Below the pieces are notes generated by a model. The model did no database searches. It saw only the letters and a program-made list of their open reading frames with translations, and was not told the origin of the DNA. 64,000 nt of DNA from Suillus spraguei (lineage: Eukaryota > Basidiomycota > Agaricomycetes > Boletales > Suillaceae): positions 1 to 64,000 of the forward strand of contig JABCPU010000134.1 in NCBI GenBank assembly GCA_016800925.1, read 5' to 3'. Position numbers and translations under genes: made by a program. Shown here one piece after another: positions 22,747 through 33,782 of this stretch (position 1 is its first letter; every line of letters begins with the position of its first letter).

Positions 22747-22849
22747 ATTGCCGGTACCAGTTCAACGTCGTGTACTTACATAGTGTGTTCCCTTGTCACG
22801 TGACTTTAATAATACTATAAAGCTTCCATCGATCGATACCCAAGGACAT
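22747..22849. promoter_or_regulatory. Shared divergent promoter of CWH43 and the CobW gene, with TCACGTGA palindrome
   Basis: Only 103 bp separate the two start codons. The 8-bp palindrome TCACGTGA (22796-22803) lies near the middle. CACGTG is the core site of bHLH factors in fungi (Cbf1/Pho4 type). That it serves both genes is inferred from position. Confidence 0.6.
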
Positions 22850-24162
22850 ATGGACATGAATTCAAGACAACCACCTTATATACCAATCACTGTCTTCACG
22901 GGATTTCTTGGCGCAGGAAAGACCTCCGTTATTTTGTCACTCCTTCCGTTACTTCCAAAGGATTATAAAGTGGTTTTGCTCAAGAATGAGTTTGGAGACG
23001 TCCAAGGTGTGCATAATTTGCTGCGATCATTAGGGCTTTGGAGGGAATATATGATATCTTTCACAGTGGATAGCCAGCTGGCTAAACAATCTAGTTTGAC
23101 TGCTGTCAGTGAGATTTTGAACGGTTGCATGTGTGTCTACACTTCACCATAATCTTACTGCATTTCCTAATGGATCGTATTATGCACAGGTGCTGCGTAC
23201 TCGTCGGTCAGATGGAGACAGCCCTTCGCGAGATCAGAGGTACTTGCTGTTCGACATGACTTGATCTCACATTACTTATATATACGTCAGATAGATACCG
23301 TCCTGACCGAATAATCATCGAATGCTCGTGAGTTCACCCAAATCACCCTAGCTTGGTACTTACTCGTCATGGAGTCAGAGGATCCGCTTTTCCCGCTACA
23401 CTGGCGTTCCAGATCCGTGAGCTTGAACGACAGACAAACAACAACCTTCGACTTGATGCGATAGTTACCGTCATTGATGCCGAGAATTTCACGGGGTACG
23501 AAGATACGTCTCCCACAGCCAAGATGCAGGCAAGCTACTCGGACATCATTCTCATCGTACGTGTCTTTCTCATGATAATGGGGCGATCTTATTCAAGTGC
23601 TTAGAACAAGCACGAGCATGTCGATGAGCACGCCCTAGACATACTGATCGATAATCTTAATACCCTGAATCTCGACACCCCCAAGATCAAATGCAATGGT
23701 CGCAACGGCGTGGACCCAAACGTTCTTTTTGGAATCGACTCCAAGCTTTTCAGAGATCCAATTCCCCAGGGTTTTGAAGATTACCATGATGAAGTAAAGA
23801 CACTCACGGCATACCGGGGATTCCTGCCGAAGTGCCACGATCACGAACATCACGATAGAGAATCATGCACCTCGCATACTGAGGTGGATGTAGATAAGGG
23901 TGTGCTCGAGAGTGCTCTTGCCTCTCTAAGCAAAGAGAGCGTTTGGCGAGTCAAAGGATTTATCCGCCTAGATTCTGCGATTTGGATCTTAAACTGGGCA
24001 TTTGGTCGGTACGACCTCACGCTGTCGAAAGGAGATGAATCCTTTATGCAAGATGCGTCCATAAGGCTCACTATTATGGGAGACAAATACGAGTTGAATC
24101 GCAAACCGATTCCGGTGGCGGTCAAGAAGTTTTGCGCCGATCTCCAGGTTCAAGTGATATAG
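22850..24162 (+). CDS. CobW/COG0523-family GTPase (putative metallochaperone)
   Basis: COG0523 proteins are G3E GTPases thought to insert or traffic metals, often zinc or cobalamin-related. The Walker A motif GFLGAGKT sits near residue 20 and KNEFGD follows. A CxCC-type metal site (GCMCC) is made by joining exons at about 23133 and 23190. IIIECSG (Walker B region) and VTVIDAENF follow. The G4 motif reads NKHE instead of NKxD. A His/Cys-rich loop, CHDHEHHDRESC, lies near 23838-23873, and the CobW C-terminal domain (ESVWRVKGFIRLD) ends at 24162. Introns lie at about 23135-23189, 23240-23291, 23329-23379 and 23560-23605. The ATG at 22850 is the first Met; a second at 22856 is possible. Substrate unknown. 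Confidence 0.9.
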
Positions 24163-24555
24163 ATTAGATTACGACTGTGTCCCAATTGATATTTAATTTG
24201 ACTATCTTGACTATCGGGCCGACGGGAAGAGATAAGATTGAAGAAGTTTCTCACTGTACCACACATGTTTCCAGGACAATGAATGTTCATGCACACGAGC
24301 GATGATGTTCTCCTATGTCTTTTCGACAGGTCAGTCAGTCAGACTCGCACTAGGACAGGCAATACTAATAGCACAACCGTAGCATCCTCCTTGTTTCATC
24401 TCCGAGCCACAGACGATGAACACAATGCCACATATAATGTACCTATCCATCCAAAACATATTGCGTGGTCACCACAACCCTATTCACCAGCACAAGAACA
24501 AAAATCTTGCGACAATCTAAAATCCTTACCGAATCATGATGCATTTTACACCCAG
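24163..24555. other. Upstream region or 5' exons of the J-domain gene
   Basis: A plus-strand frame at 24283-24600 is open but has no recognisable domain and does not share the J-domain frame. A possible splice acceptor (acacccag) at 24555 implies that an unidentified 5' exon lies in this interval. Confidence 0.35.
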
Positions 24556-25488
24556 AAATACTCCAAGTCCTCTCCAGTGACGACCTGTACTGTATTCTAG
24601 GTATCCCTAGGTCTAAAACAATTGACAGAGTGGCTATAAGACGCGCCTATCTTTCTCGGAGCAGGGCTTGCCACCCAGAGTATGTTCTTCGTCCCTTCTA
24701 GTAATATTTCATTTTCACTTGCACTCAGCAAATTTCCCGGAAATCCTGACGCAACGTCTGCCTTCCAAAAAGTCTCCGTTGCGTACAATGTCCTCAGCAG
24801 TCCATCCTCGAAACACACTTATGACTCCCGTCCTGCACACTCATACCCCAAATATGACTTCTTTTCTCAGTCCCCGCCCCATGCAGACGAGACATTGAAA
24901 GGTGTCCTTTTGAGCGTCTTCAGCGAATTTCTCGAAGGTGACTTGGAGATGATGCGCACATTGCTCAGTAAGCACAATTCTATTTGCGTGAATCACACAC
25001 TCATGTCTCCACCTTCAGGGGCTATTGGTGACCTAAACCCATCCCTTGAATTGGGCGACGACGGCGTAAACTCTGTTCTTTCGGTTCTCCTGAGTGTCCG
25101 CGAACGTATCTTAAGTAAATCGCCTGGCATTCAACGTATAATTGGTCTCACATCGTCACTAAATAGCCTGCCGCACCTGCATCGTTACCCTCCACGGCGA
25201 ACTCTGTCGCGCCCTGGAGATACAAAGCGCCTTCCGCCAACTTCCTTATTTTGATATCGCTGGCAGATCACGGCTCACCATCCAACTAACACGCATCACC
25301 ATCTCCCTACCTGTTACTCTCGAAAATGCCATACAAGCTCAATACACTAATCCCACTTCTGCTCATCCCACGCACCATGATCGCGGACAAGGACACAAAT
25401 AAATTTGCCCTGCTACCCCCGGCGTGTCGTCCTTCTCATCAGAGACATCGATGTAGTCCTGGACCGTATGGAGCGGGTTCTTGGATAG
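24556..25488 (+). CDS. J-domain (DnaJ-like) co-chaperone, 5' end unresolved
   Basis: The exon at about 24556-24679 encodes DDLYCILGIPRSKTIDRVAI and RRAYLSRSRACHP. After a 49-nt intron (24680-24728) the frame continues as DKFPGNPDATSAFQKVSVAY, so the HPD motif essential for Hsp70 stimulation is restored across the splice. The J-domain helices I-III are complete. A helical C-terminal region follows (DETLKGVLLSVFSEFLEG), then after a second likely intron ending at 25154 an extension with LCRALEIQSAFRQLPYFDIA and RLTIQLTRITISLP. A final open segment (VVLLIRDIDVVLDRMERVLG) stops at 25486 in another frame, so one more intron or an indel near 25380-25420 is needed. The specific orthologue is not recognised. 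Confidence 0.7.
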
Positions 25489-26019
25489 ACTTTGCATTCT
25501 TCAAACACTGATTTTCACTGACAGTAATGTATTCGCCCTTCATTTTTGTTGTTCACATTGTATCCCAGAGATGACCATCCCTTTAATTTGTGCATAGACT
25601 ACCTCTATAGGCATTCCTGACGTTTCGCCTTGTGCATGTATTCATACCACACGCCATAATATTGAAATGATCAAATTAATCATCCTACATCGCATAAGCA
25701 TACATTCTCCCACATATTACTCTTCAGACATGAGAATAGAATAGGTGGGTTTTGGACTTGACTAGACGAAAGGGACAGAGCAAAGACAAAGATGAGAATC
25801 AAGATGTAAAATTTGAACAAAAAACCATTTTAGGTTCATAAAAAGGAATACAAAAAGAGAGCCTCATAAGAACTATCCTCAGTGTGAAAGCTAAGAAACA
25901 GGGAAAAGAACAAAAAATTACAATACGCGGTGGGTAAGGTGATTAAGCTTGATGCGCGAACGACATAGACCTCTGGCTCTGCGATGGATGGTTTAGCAAT
26001 AGCCAGTAAGAAGATAGTA
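25489..26019. other. Intergenic region between convergent 3' ends
   Basis: AT-rich sequence between the J-domain gene and the Zn2Cys6 factor, both ending here. No gene seen; the minus-strand frame at 25836-26036 is probably 3' UTR of the transcription factor or an alternative last exon. Confidence 0.5.
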
Positions 26020-29000
26020 TCAACGACTGACGACATTCATCCACACCTGATTACCATGGGTGGGCACGATCTCTTCAAGCATATATGAATCCGACGATGG
26101 CTGGCACCCATATGTCCCATTTGGCTGTGCCGCCGCCGCCAGCAGGTGACTATAACCCTGGGGGTCCTGACCAGCGTCTCCACTGGTAGCTCCAGCATCA
26201 CTGTGAGGGCCAGAAACAGTACCGGAGGGAGCGCTCATCACATTCTCAGGATAGAATGGGTAGAACAGCCCAGGGGGTACCTCTGCGAGCTTGTCCTGTG
26301 TAGTACCATTACCCACAGATCCTTGAAGCCCTTTAACGGGGTTCGTGCTTACTGTAACACCGCGCGGAAGCGGTCCGTAAACACCGGGCCCAACACCACC
26401 GTTTGAGTAGGGTGGGTGTGACATCGTGGGAGTCCCCGGATGCACGCGCAATTGCTGTTGACCACTCAACGCTGGCGACGAGAGCATCCCAGGTGGATCT
26501 GTCTCCCAATCGAGTTCAGAAAGTAATACAGGATCTTTAGTAGGTCCAACTGTGCGGAGGTTGACATTGAGAACCTTCTCAGCCAGTTTGGAGATAAGAG
26601 GGTGCCCGCCATTCAAGTCCTTTCTCTCCCAACGCCAACGGAAGCGTGGAAGCATGTCAAGTGCCATCCACACGTCTTCGATCATCACCTGGCGTGAGAG
26701 GCGCTCGCAGTGAGACATGTGACCATAGAGAATGACCATCGCCGCGATATGGAGAGGAATAGGAGACACGAAAAAGGCGATGTCAGGGAAACGAATGAGT
26801 TGATTGTGGACGATGATAATGTTGTGTGACGTGACAATAGCTTTAATATGGGAAGTTGAATCATCAAAAATATGGCAAATAGCACATGCCGAGCACATAC
26901 CATCAACGAGTGCCTTCGAACGGTGATTGTAGTCGAGTTCCTTGAGACTGAACAGGGCACGAAGAAGTAAGATCCTCGAGATACCAAATTTGAGCAATGT
27001 CAGTCCCTGATCTTCTGTGATGTCCTGAATCAGCTTCTGTCGCTTCTCTAAAGGCCAATCTTCAGTTCCTCCAAAGTACCACTTGTAGCTGTCGGGGAGC
27101 TGTCTCCTGAACTCAAGCATGCTCTTGATAATCCTTGATGCGTGCCTCATGATGGTATCAGCACTCTGCCGTGAGGGAGCATAGAGGGAGTTGATAATAT
27201 CCGCCTGTATTTCTGCGATGGGGTGAGAAAGAAGGAAGTGTTCAGAGAAATCGACATTCTGGCCCTTGAGTCCGTGTGTGGGGCGAGGCGTGTTGGAGTC
27301 ATAGGGAGCAATAGCAAGTGGACGTCCGAGAAGAATGGAAGTGCCTCGGTCATGTACCATGACAGTACCCCAGAGCCGAATGCGTAGCTGACACTCTTCA
27401 TCTGTGAAGGTGTTGGGCTGCGCCGTGGGATCATGGTGCAGACCAAGTTCGATTGAAAGACGAACAAGACTTCCAACCAAGCGCCAAAGGGAGCGGCCTT
27501 GTCGCTGATAATGGATGGCAGTTTTAAAACTCATTATGAAAAGTCAGAACATACATACCTCGGTGTACAGATACCAATGTAACAAAAGCAGTGCCTGAAG
27601 ACTGGATATCGTGACACGTAGGTGAGGCTTAACAGCCAGCGCACGTTCGAAAAATTCATCGTGCTCAGGCCATATATTAGGGAGCAGCTTCTTGGTATTG
27701 ATCGGACTATCGCTGGGCGTCTTTTTGTCCTTATCAGTGATACTTCCTTGGTGATTCAACTCGCTCAACGTCCCGAGTGCCAAAATAAGGTACATGCTGC
27801 AAATAAAGCCTGGATCATGCTGTACATTCTCCCCGTCGTAGAGCGCATTTAACTTGTGCTCAAAGTCTGACCGGAAGAAGACAGGGCGGTGGATGTTGAG
27901 GTGGTTGAAGTAAACGTCAACGATCTTGTTCGTCAACGAGCGATCCTTGGGCATCCATAATGTTAGCGTGGAGGTGGACACCGTAGATGGGCCACCAATA
28001 TGACTGGTTGCTACAGAAATGGAAATCCATTTTGTAAGATCACGGGGCATCGATTGTTCCGTGATGCCACGATCACGCCCCGATGATAAGCCATTTGAGC
28101 CAACTGCAAGATCTTCCTTGTCACCTGAACCCAGGTGACTGTCGTTGACGATGAGAGGGTGAACACCGAAGCTTTTGGCAAGTGCCTATAGTCAAGATGA
28201 ACGAGGAGGGTACGAGTATTGCACAAAAAAAAACCGACCCTTGTAGATGACATATCCAAAGACTGCGGATCTTGACCTTTGACTTCAACATTGGCTGTAG
28301 CAGCTATAACTGGAGGCGGGACTGAATGTGGCTGTTGTGGCTGCGGTTGAGGCTGTTGTTGTACCTGGGGCGGGGCCTGCATATGCTGTGGAGGAGGAGG
28401 GGGGAACCCAGGATGAATAGGTCCGTAAGCGCCAGGGGGTCCTGGCATCGGCATATGAGATGGATACCCATGCGGCATAGGCACCCCGTAAGGGTATGCG
28501 GGGTGAACAAAAGGAGGCCCGTAGATCGCCCCGGGAAGAGGGCCACTTTGTTGCTGTGGGAATTGTGGGCTTGGTTGAGCGAATTCAGGGGCGGGATGTC
28601 CGTCGACCTCAATGCCCTCCCTCCGACATATCTCATCGAGGTTGGCCATACTGAAATCAGAGATATGACGTTTCAAGAGAGCATCGCATTGAGCGATCTG
28701 GCGCTCAATGAACTCGGTATGACCTCTAAGAGTGAGGGTCTGCCTATGTCTGTCCTCCTGCTGGCAAGGGACACCAGCAGTCGCGCACGCTGTACATTTA
28801 GGATGTTTCGAATCACACTGTAAAATTCATCGCTGTGTCAGAAGAGAAGCTGAACTGGCGGACGGAGATTTGCGGTCGGTGTCTACCGACGGGACTTGCC
28901 TTAATTTTCTTGCTCCTGCATCGTGCGCAAGCCTCATGGGAGCGTCTGAGCCGTCTTGGTTCGGACGGTGAGCCAGTGTCATCAGAATTTGTGTCTGCCT

Positions 29001-29160
29001 TGCGTCCTCTCTTCTTGGAGGTTGTCGGCGTCTGTTGCTGATGAGGCTGATTAGGCTGTTGAAGCTGCTGTTGCTGTTGATTTGGGTCCATATGAAGGGC
29101 TGAATGAAGAGATGATGGTACAAGATTGAGGTCAGTGTGCGGAGGCAGGATGTGAGTCAT
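26020..29160 (-). CDS. Zn2Cys6 transcription factor with fungal-specific transcription factor domain
   Basis: Nuclear DNA-binding regulator. From ATG at 29160: a Gln-rich N-terminus, a basic stretch KKRGRKAD, then the binuclear zinc cluster CARCRSKKIK joined across an intron to CDSKHPKCTACATAGVPC. A linker-coiled region (RGHTEFIERQIAQCDALLKR) and a Pro/Gln-rich segment (28600-28300) follow. The middle homology region spans about 28050-26600, with YFNHLNIHRPVFFRSDF, GRSLWRLVGSLVRLSIELGL and LWGTVMVHDRGTSILLGRP. The tail is Gly/Pro-rich and ends MNVVSR at 26020. Introns include 27505-27558 and a GC-AG intron at 28818-28899 inside the zinc cluster. Targets cannot be inferred. Confidence 0.9.
28818..28899 (-). 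other. GC-AG intron inside the zinc-cluster codons
   Basis: On the minus strand the exon ends AAAATTAAG and the intron starts GCAAGTCCC; the acceptor is aattttacag before TGTGATTCG. The donor AAG/GCAAGT is the usual strong GC-donor context. Splicing here gives KKIK-CDSKHPKC, the correct Zn2Cys6 spacing, whereas reading through replaces the third cysteine. Confidence 0.85.
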
Positions 29161-29339
29161 CTTGCTCGCTGTGCTGGACGATGAGCAGGGCCTGTGGACA
29201 CCTGTCGTTCGTTGTTCAGCACGAGCTCAGCGCGCTAAGTACTTGGCTAATCATCCTCCGTGCTTTGTGGAAAATGCCATAATATTCCCACGTACTTAGC
29301 TAAGTTACATGACATATTTCTAATTTATATAATTTCTGA
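29161..29339. promoter_or_regulatory. Divergent promoter with palindromes between the Zn2Cys6 factor and the VTT gene
   Basis: 179 bp between start codons. It holds AAGTACTT (29237-29244), the 12-bp palindrome ACTTAGCTAAGT (29294-29305), and a 9-bp inverted pair GCTAAGTAC (29234-29242) / GTACTTAGC (29292-29300). Such repeats are plausible binding sites, possibly for the adjacent factor itself, but that is only inference. Confidence 0.5.
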
Positions 29340-30673
29340 ATGCAGTTTGCTCTCATGACATCGGGAACCATGCCCTCACCTTCATCACTCAGAGCCATGC
29401 ACCACCAAAATGCATCAGCCTACACTCTTGCTACCGTCCATCCAGATCATCATGAAATTTTAGACTTTGCAGACGATAGAGCTCCCCTCCTTACACCAGA
29501 TTCTGATGCTGGCTCAATTTATGGAGCCACTCCCGCACATTCGCAGGCACCCCATACATCCTCCTCAAGATTATTACTCAAGGCAGCCGTTAGGATGGCA
29601 GCTGTGTTTATACTCAGTACGATCTTCCTGGGTGGAACTCTGTGGCTGACTCTTCCCACCCTTGACGAGTATGTCCCTCGAACTTCGTTCTTGTTTAGCA
29701 TATCTTATCGAATAACAGAGCCGACCGACCCTCACTCCGTATACCAAAGTCATTTGCTCAACTGCAGGCTCTCAATGTCATATTGAAAAAATACCGTGAC
29801 ATCTACCCGTTCCGCATCGTAATATGTTATGCTATAACATATTTATTGTAAGGTCTGCTCTCTCTATGAAGTAAACAGTCTGACGCTGTTCTCAGTTTAC
29901 AAGCGTTTTCTCTCCCAGGGTCGATGTATCTATCTATACTTGGGGGAGCTGTGTGGGGTGTGCCCCGCGCGCTTCCACTTGCTTGTACATGTGTTGCTAC
30001 TGGTGCAACCTTATGCTACTTCATCAGCGCTGCATTTGGACCTGCGCTTCTCACCGTACCGAAGTGGAAAGCCCGTCTAGACAAGTGGTCGGACAAGATA
30101 CGCGCACAGAAAGACAACACTATATCCTTTTTAATTGTCCTCCGCATTGCTCCCCTCCCTCCACACTGGGTCGTCAATGTGATCTGTCCCCACGTTGGCA
30201 TTGGTATTGTGCCCTTCTGGATCAGTACGTGGCTGGGTATCTTCGGCGTAACTGTCATACACACGACGATTGGAGGCGGTCTAGACGAGATGACATCTGC
30301 TGCAGATTTCCATCTCATCTCGTGGCGCAACTTCTTCCTATTATCCGCAGTGGTAGTAGGCGTCCTCATACCAGTGGGTTTACGCTATTATTTCAAGCGC
30401 GAGATTGCTTCCGTGGCCGACGTGGAGCAGGGAGGGTTGGAAGAAGAGTTTTCTGAAGAGAGCGAGGATCACATCCTGGCGGCTGGTCCAAGAGTTCAAG
30501 TTAAGAAAACAAGAGCAGCACCATTGGTTGAGCTTTCCGACGAAGAGACCGATGTGTACTCTGAAGACGAAGACGATGTTATTCTAGAAGCAGGCCCGGC
30601 CATTGTTATCAAGTTATCATCAGAGGAGCCCGCACAACAAGGCGGTAGCAGCAGACGTATTGACTTTCTATAA
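29340..30673 (+). CDS. VTT (DedA/SNARE-associated Golgi) domain membrane protein, TMEM41-like
   Basis: VTT proteins (TMEM41B, VMP1, Tvp38) act as lipid scramblases or in ER/Golgi membrane traffic. After a soluble N-terminus with PLLTPDSDAGS, a membrane segment lies at about 29585-29660. A 51-nt intron (29669-29719) precedes the exon with YPFRIVICYAITYLF, and a second intron (about 29849-29896) precedes the signature FSLPGSMYLSILGGAVWG. FLIVLRIAPLPPHWVVN and IGIVPFWISTWLGIFGV follow, then a final membrane helix and an acidic tail (SEESEDH, SDEETDVYSEDEDD). The tail shows no ER-retrieval signal I can name. The layout is closest to TMEM41-type proteins; the exact orthologue is uncertain. Confidence 0.85.
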
Positions 30674-33600
30674 CATGATGATGCGTAGTTTCGCTATGTG
30701 TATTCCTATTCCTTCTTCCCATGCCGCATCCACTAATCACATTAGTAGTTATATATTTAAACTGCATGTATAAATAATGGATGACTTCCGCAGGATTATC
30801 ATGTAACAAATACTACCACATTACCAAGATGTGCCGCAATGCCACTATTCATTTCCGAATTTGCAAATGCATTCCGCTTACCCCCCTCGAATAAACCTTA
30901 ATCTACTAGGCCCCCCCCAGACTTGAATAAATCTATTTTAAGACACCACGCCAGTGATATTCGCAAACATGATGAACCGCGCGAGGCGCAATCCTTCAAA
31001 GCTTCACCTCGTGCGACGCGCAGTGATACAACCGTGCGTTTTCAACCTTTTTCTATCTAATAAACTTTTTAGATGATACTTAGTGCACCGTACATATTCT
31101 ACCATGCGCACCTGCAGTGTCTACTAATCCTGCTCGAAGAGTTCCCCGCCATCCCTGAAGCTTGGATGGTGATAAAGGCTCGATTGCTCTAGCTGTTGTA
31201 TAACACCATTGGATATTAATGTTGATGCATGGCTTCGGAAGAGGTTGAGGTCGACAAAGGTATAAACAATGTGGGTTCCGGGTGTTTACGCGGTCTTATC
31301 GAGTTACCTCAATTCCACGAATGAGGGCTGTAGCTAGGACCTGAGCTCTTTCGTTGTCATCGAAAGGTTCTTTCTCGTTTCACTAATATTGAGCAGGTAC
31401 TGGCCCTAAGTTTGTCCAAGGACTGGACTGTTGGGGATTATTGAAGTAAGTATAGATTAAAATATTAAATTGCTGTTGGAAATATTTTTGAGACTCCGAA
31501 ATATTCTATTCTGGATTACTTTGCCTACGGAAAGTGTATAATAAGGATGTGTACATTTGATATACATGTGTGCCATCTGCTTGTATCATAGCCTCAAAAT
31601 TTGAAGTGTTTCAACATTATCGTGACATAGCCGCTTGCGATGTACCAAATATTGTATCAGTGTCTCATATTACCGTAGTTTCTCCCTACAAGTTCAAGGC
31701 GAGTACTAGTACTGAAGTTCTGATCAGGTTAAATCACCGCGACGCGCGGTCAGTATAAGGGACTCCGTCTGGACCTCTTGCAATTAATGTAGATGCTGAG
31801 ACTTCGAGAATTGGCTTGGAGATAAGTCTACTGTCTCTTTGTGATATTTCTGGCTGTCATATATCGGGTTAACGGTAGCATGTAGTTACTTCAGGTTTTA
31901 CTACTAATAGTACTCGTAGCCTAAGTACGCCACTGTTGTTTCTTGAGAATGAGAAGCGCATCTCTGCTGAGCTCATCTGTCAGTGTCTTGCTTATTCAGG
32001 TTGCCTTGTGGATGGATGCTGCAATTCAGGTGCTCGTTATACGTGCCGGGGATCGAATGTGGCCTGAGGTAGTATATGCTATCGACCGTACAAAATGGTC
32101 CGTCACGATTCGACCAGCGGAAGGAACTCGCTCGATCGCGGCATTGCATAGACGTGGCGTCAGTGACCCATAGGCTGCAAGCTTGAAAACCTCGCTGCCC
32201 GCCAAGGTATGTCTTGACCGTACTATGCTACTCTACGGAAGAATAGTGCAATGAAGTTGATCATAAAGATCGTGATACCAGATCTACCAACATGCATATG
32301 GTTGACCCGCACCAACTACCATATATTGATGCAGGTGGGCAGAAGTTTAGATTTGGGAAGGTAATGGATTCATGTGTATACGCAATTAAAAACCACCTTG
32401 GGAGGTGGTTGGAACACGATTAGCAGGGTGATGTCCCCCTGCAGATTGCGAATTTCAACGATTCAAACGATCTAAACCGCTGTTGTGCGCGGAGTCATGC
32501 CCCTGTGTTCTTTCCCTGACGGGTTGACAGGAACATTACCCCTTCAACACTTCATTTCTCTAGCGACAGATACCACATATTCTGAAGTTAAGATTATCAC
32601 GGACGTGCTACTTCAGATACAACATTTTTGTGTCCAGTCTTACGTAAACAGGCAATATACATACTGTATTCGGTATCGGCACTCCTTTTCCACGGGATAC
32701 CCCCAAGCACTCGTAGTACGGCAAAAATTCGGGCGCCAGGCCGAAAGCCTCGTTGCAGGCACTGAAATAACAGTTTATTCCGGAACTTAACGATTGTCCA
32801 GGCATCTAGAGTAAAAGCCGCGAGTGATGTTGGATGATTCACAAATATGGTCAAGTTGGAGATAAGTTGCAATGTATAGCCTGAGCATGAAAGCCAGGGT
32901 CCTGGCGGCTCGATGGCACGGTGCCAACTCTTAGGCTAGATCCGATGGAAAACAAGAGTCAAACGCAAGACTAACAGTGCAATTAATATCACATTCCATT
33001 TCAGCGGACCTAGTAGTTCGATATCCAGTTTTAAAGCGATTCTCAAACTGAAGCGACTTGTGGAGACATGATGACCTACTCTTTCAATGCATGGAAAGCC
33101 AGGTTAATTAGTAACCCACAAAAGGGTCAGACATTTTTGTTCCTGATTTTAGTGCTCGCAAGTTGCCGAAGTATGTAAGTTCGCCTTGAGGTTTCATGAT
33201 GTGCATTTACTCCACGCACATTGAGTTAGAGGCAAGGCTCGAGCTCAACAGCATGGGTTGCGACAAGGCCCGGGTACATTGAGGTGGAGATAACGGTACT
33301 GGCAACTGTAAGGCATACCTGAGGCACGGCAAAAGCCGATTGAAGTTAGTTCTCGCGGAGTGGAATTAAATAATGAATTAATGAAATTAATCATCGAAAT
33401 AATTTCGCAGCATGGATGGATGGGAAGCGGGAAAGGACTGAAGGAAATAGGCTAGGAAATGAATATTTTTAGAGAATGTGGCAATTGAAAATACCAATCT
33501 GAATGATAAAAAATAATAAAGATTAAAAGTCCGACGGCCACGAGCTGAGCACAGGCCAACCGAGCATTCGCTTCATGGTGTGAAGCGCCGTCTGCTTCCC

Positions 33601-33782
33601 ACTGTGACTGCCAGCATCTCCCCAGCTGCACGCTATCCCAAACAGCGTCCACTGCGTCAAACAGTGTCCTTGTTGTAGGCGCTACTGCCAACAACGTTAC
33701 AGAACACGTTGTGCTCTCGTTACCGTCGTAGAGCTCATTAACTTGCATTACCCATCTTGGTGCAAGGCTACGACCTTGCATT
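30674..33782. other. 3.1-kb gene-poor stretch
   Basis: This is the longest empty interval in the gene block. No frame above about 125 codons and no recognisable domain is seen on either strand. It includes a C-run (30911-30918) and a small perfect hairpin, AACCACCT-TGGG-AGGTGGTT, at 32391-32410. The part directly before 33783 would hold the promoter of the ARID gene. A non-coding transcript or decayed gene cannot be excluded. Confidence 0.5.

Noticed and set aside
25130..25160. Apparent frameshift in the J-domain gene
   Set aside because: A 52-nt intron with donor GTAAAT (or a 61-nt one with GTATCT) ending at 25154 joins the two frames in phase, so an indel is not needed there.
32391..32410. 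Perfect hairpin AACCACCT-TGGG-AGGTGGTT as a terminator or small RNA
   Set aside because: Fungal polymerase II termination does not use such hairpins, and there is no flanking gene; noted only as a structure.
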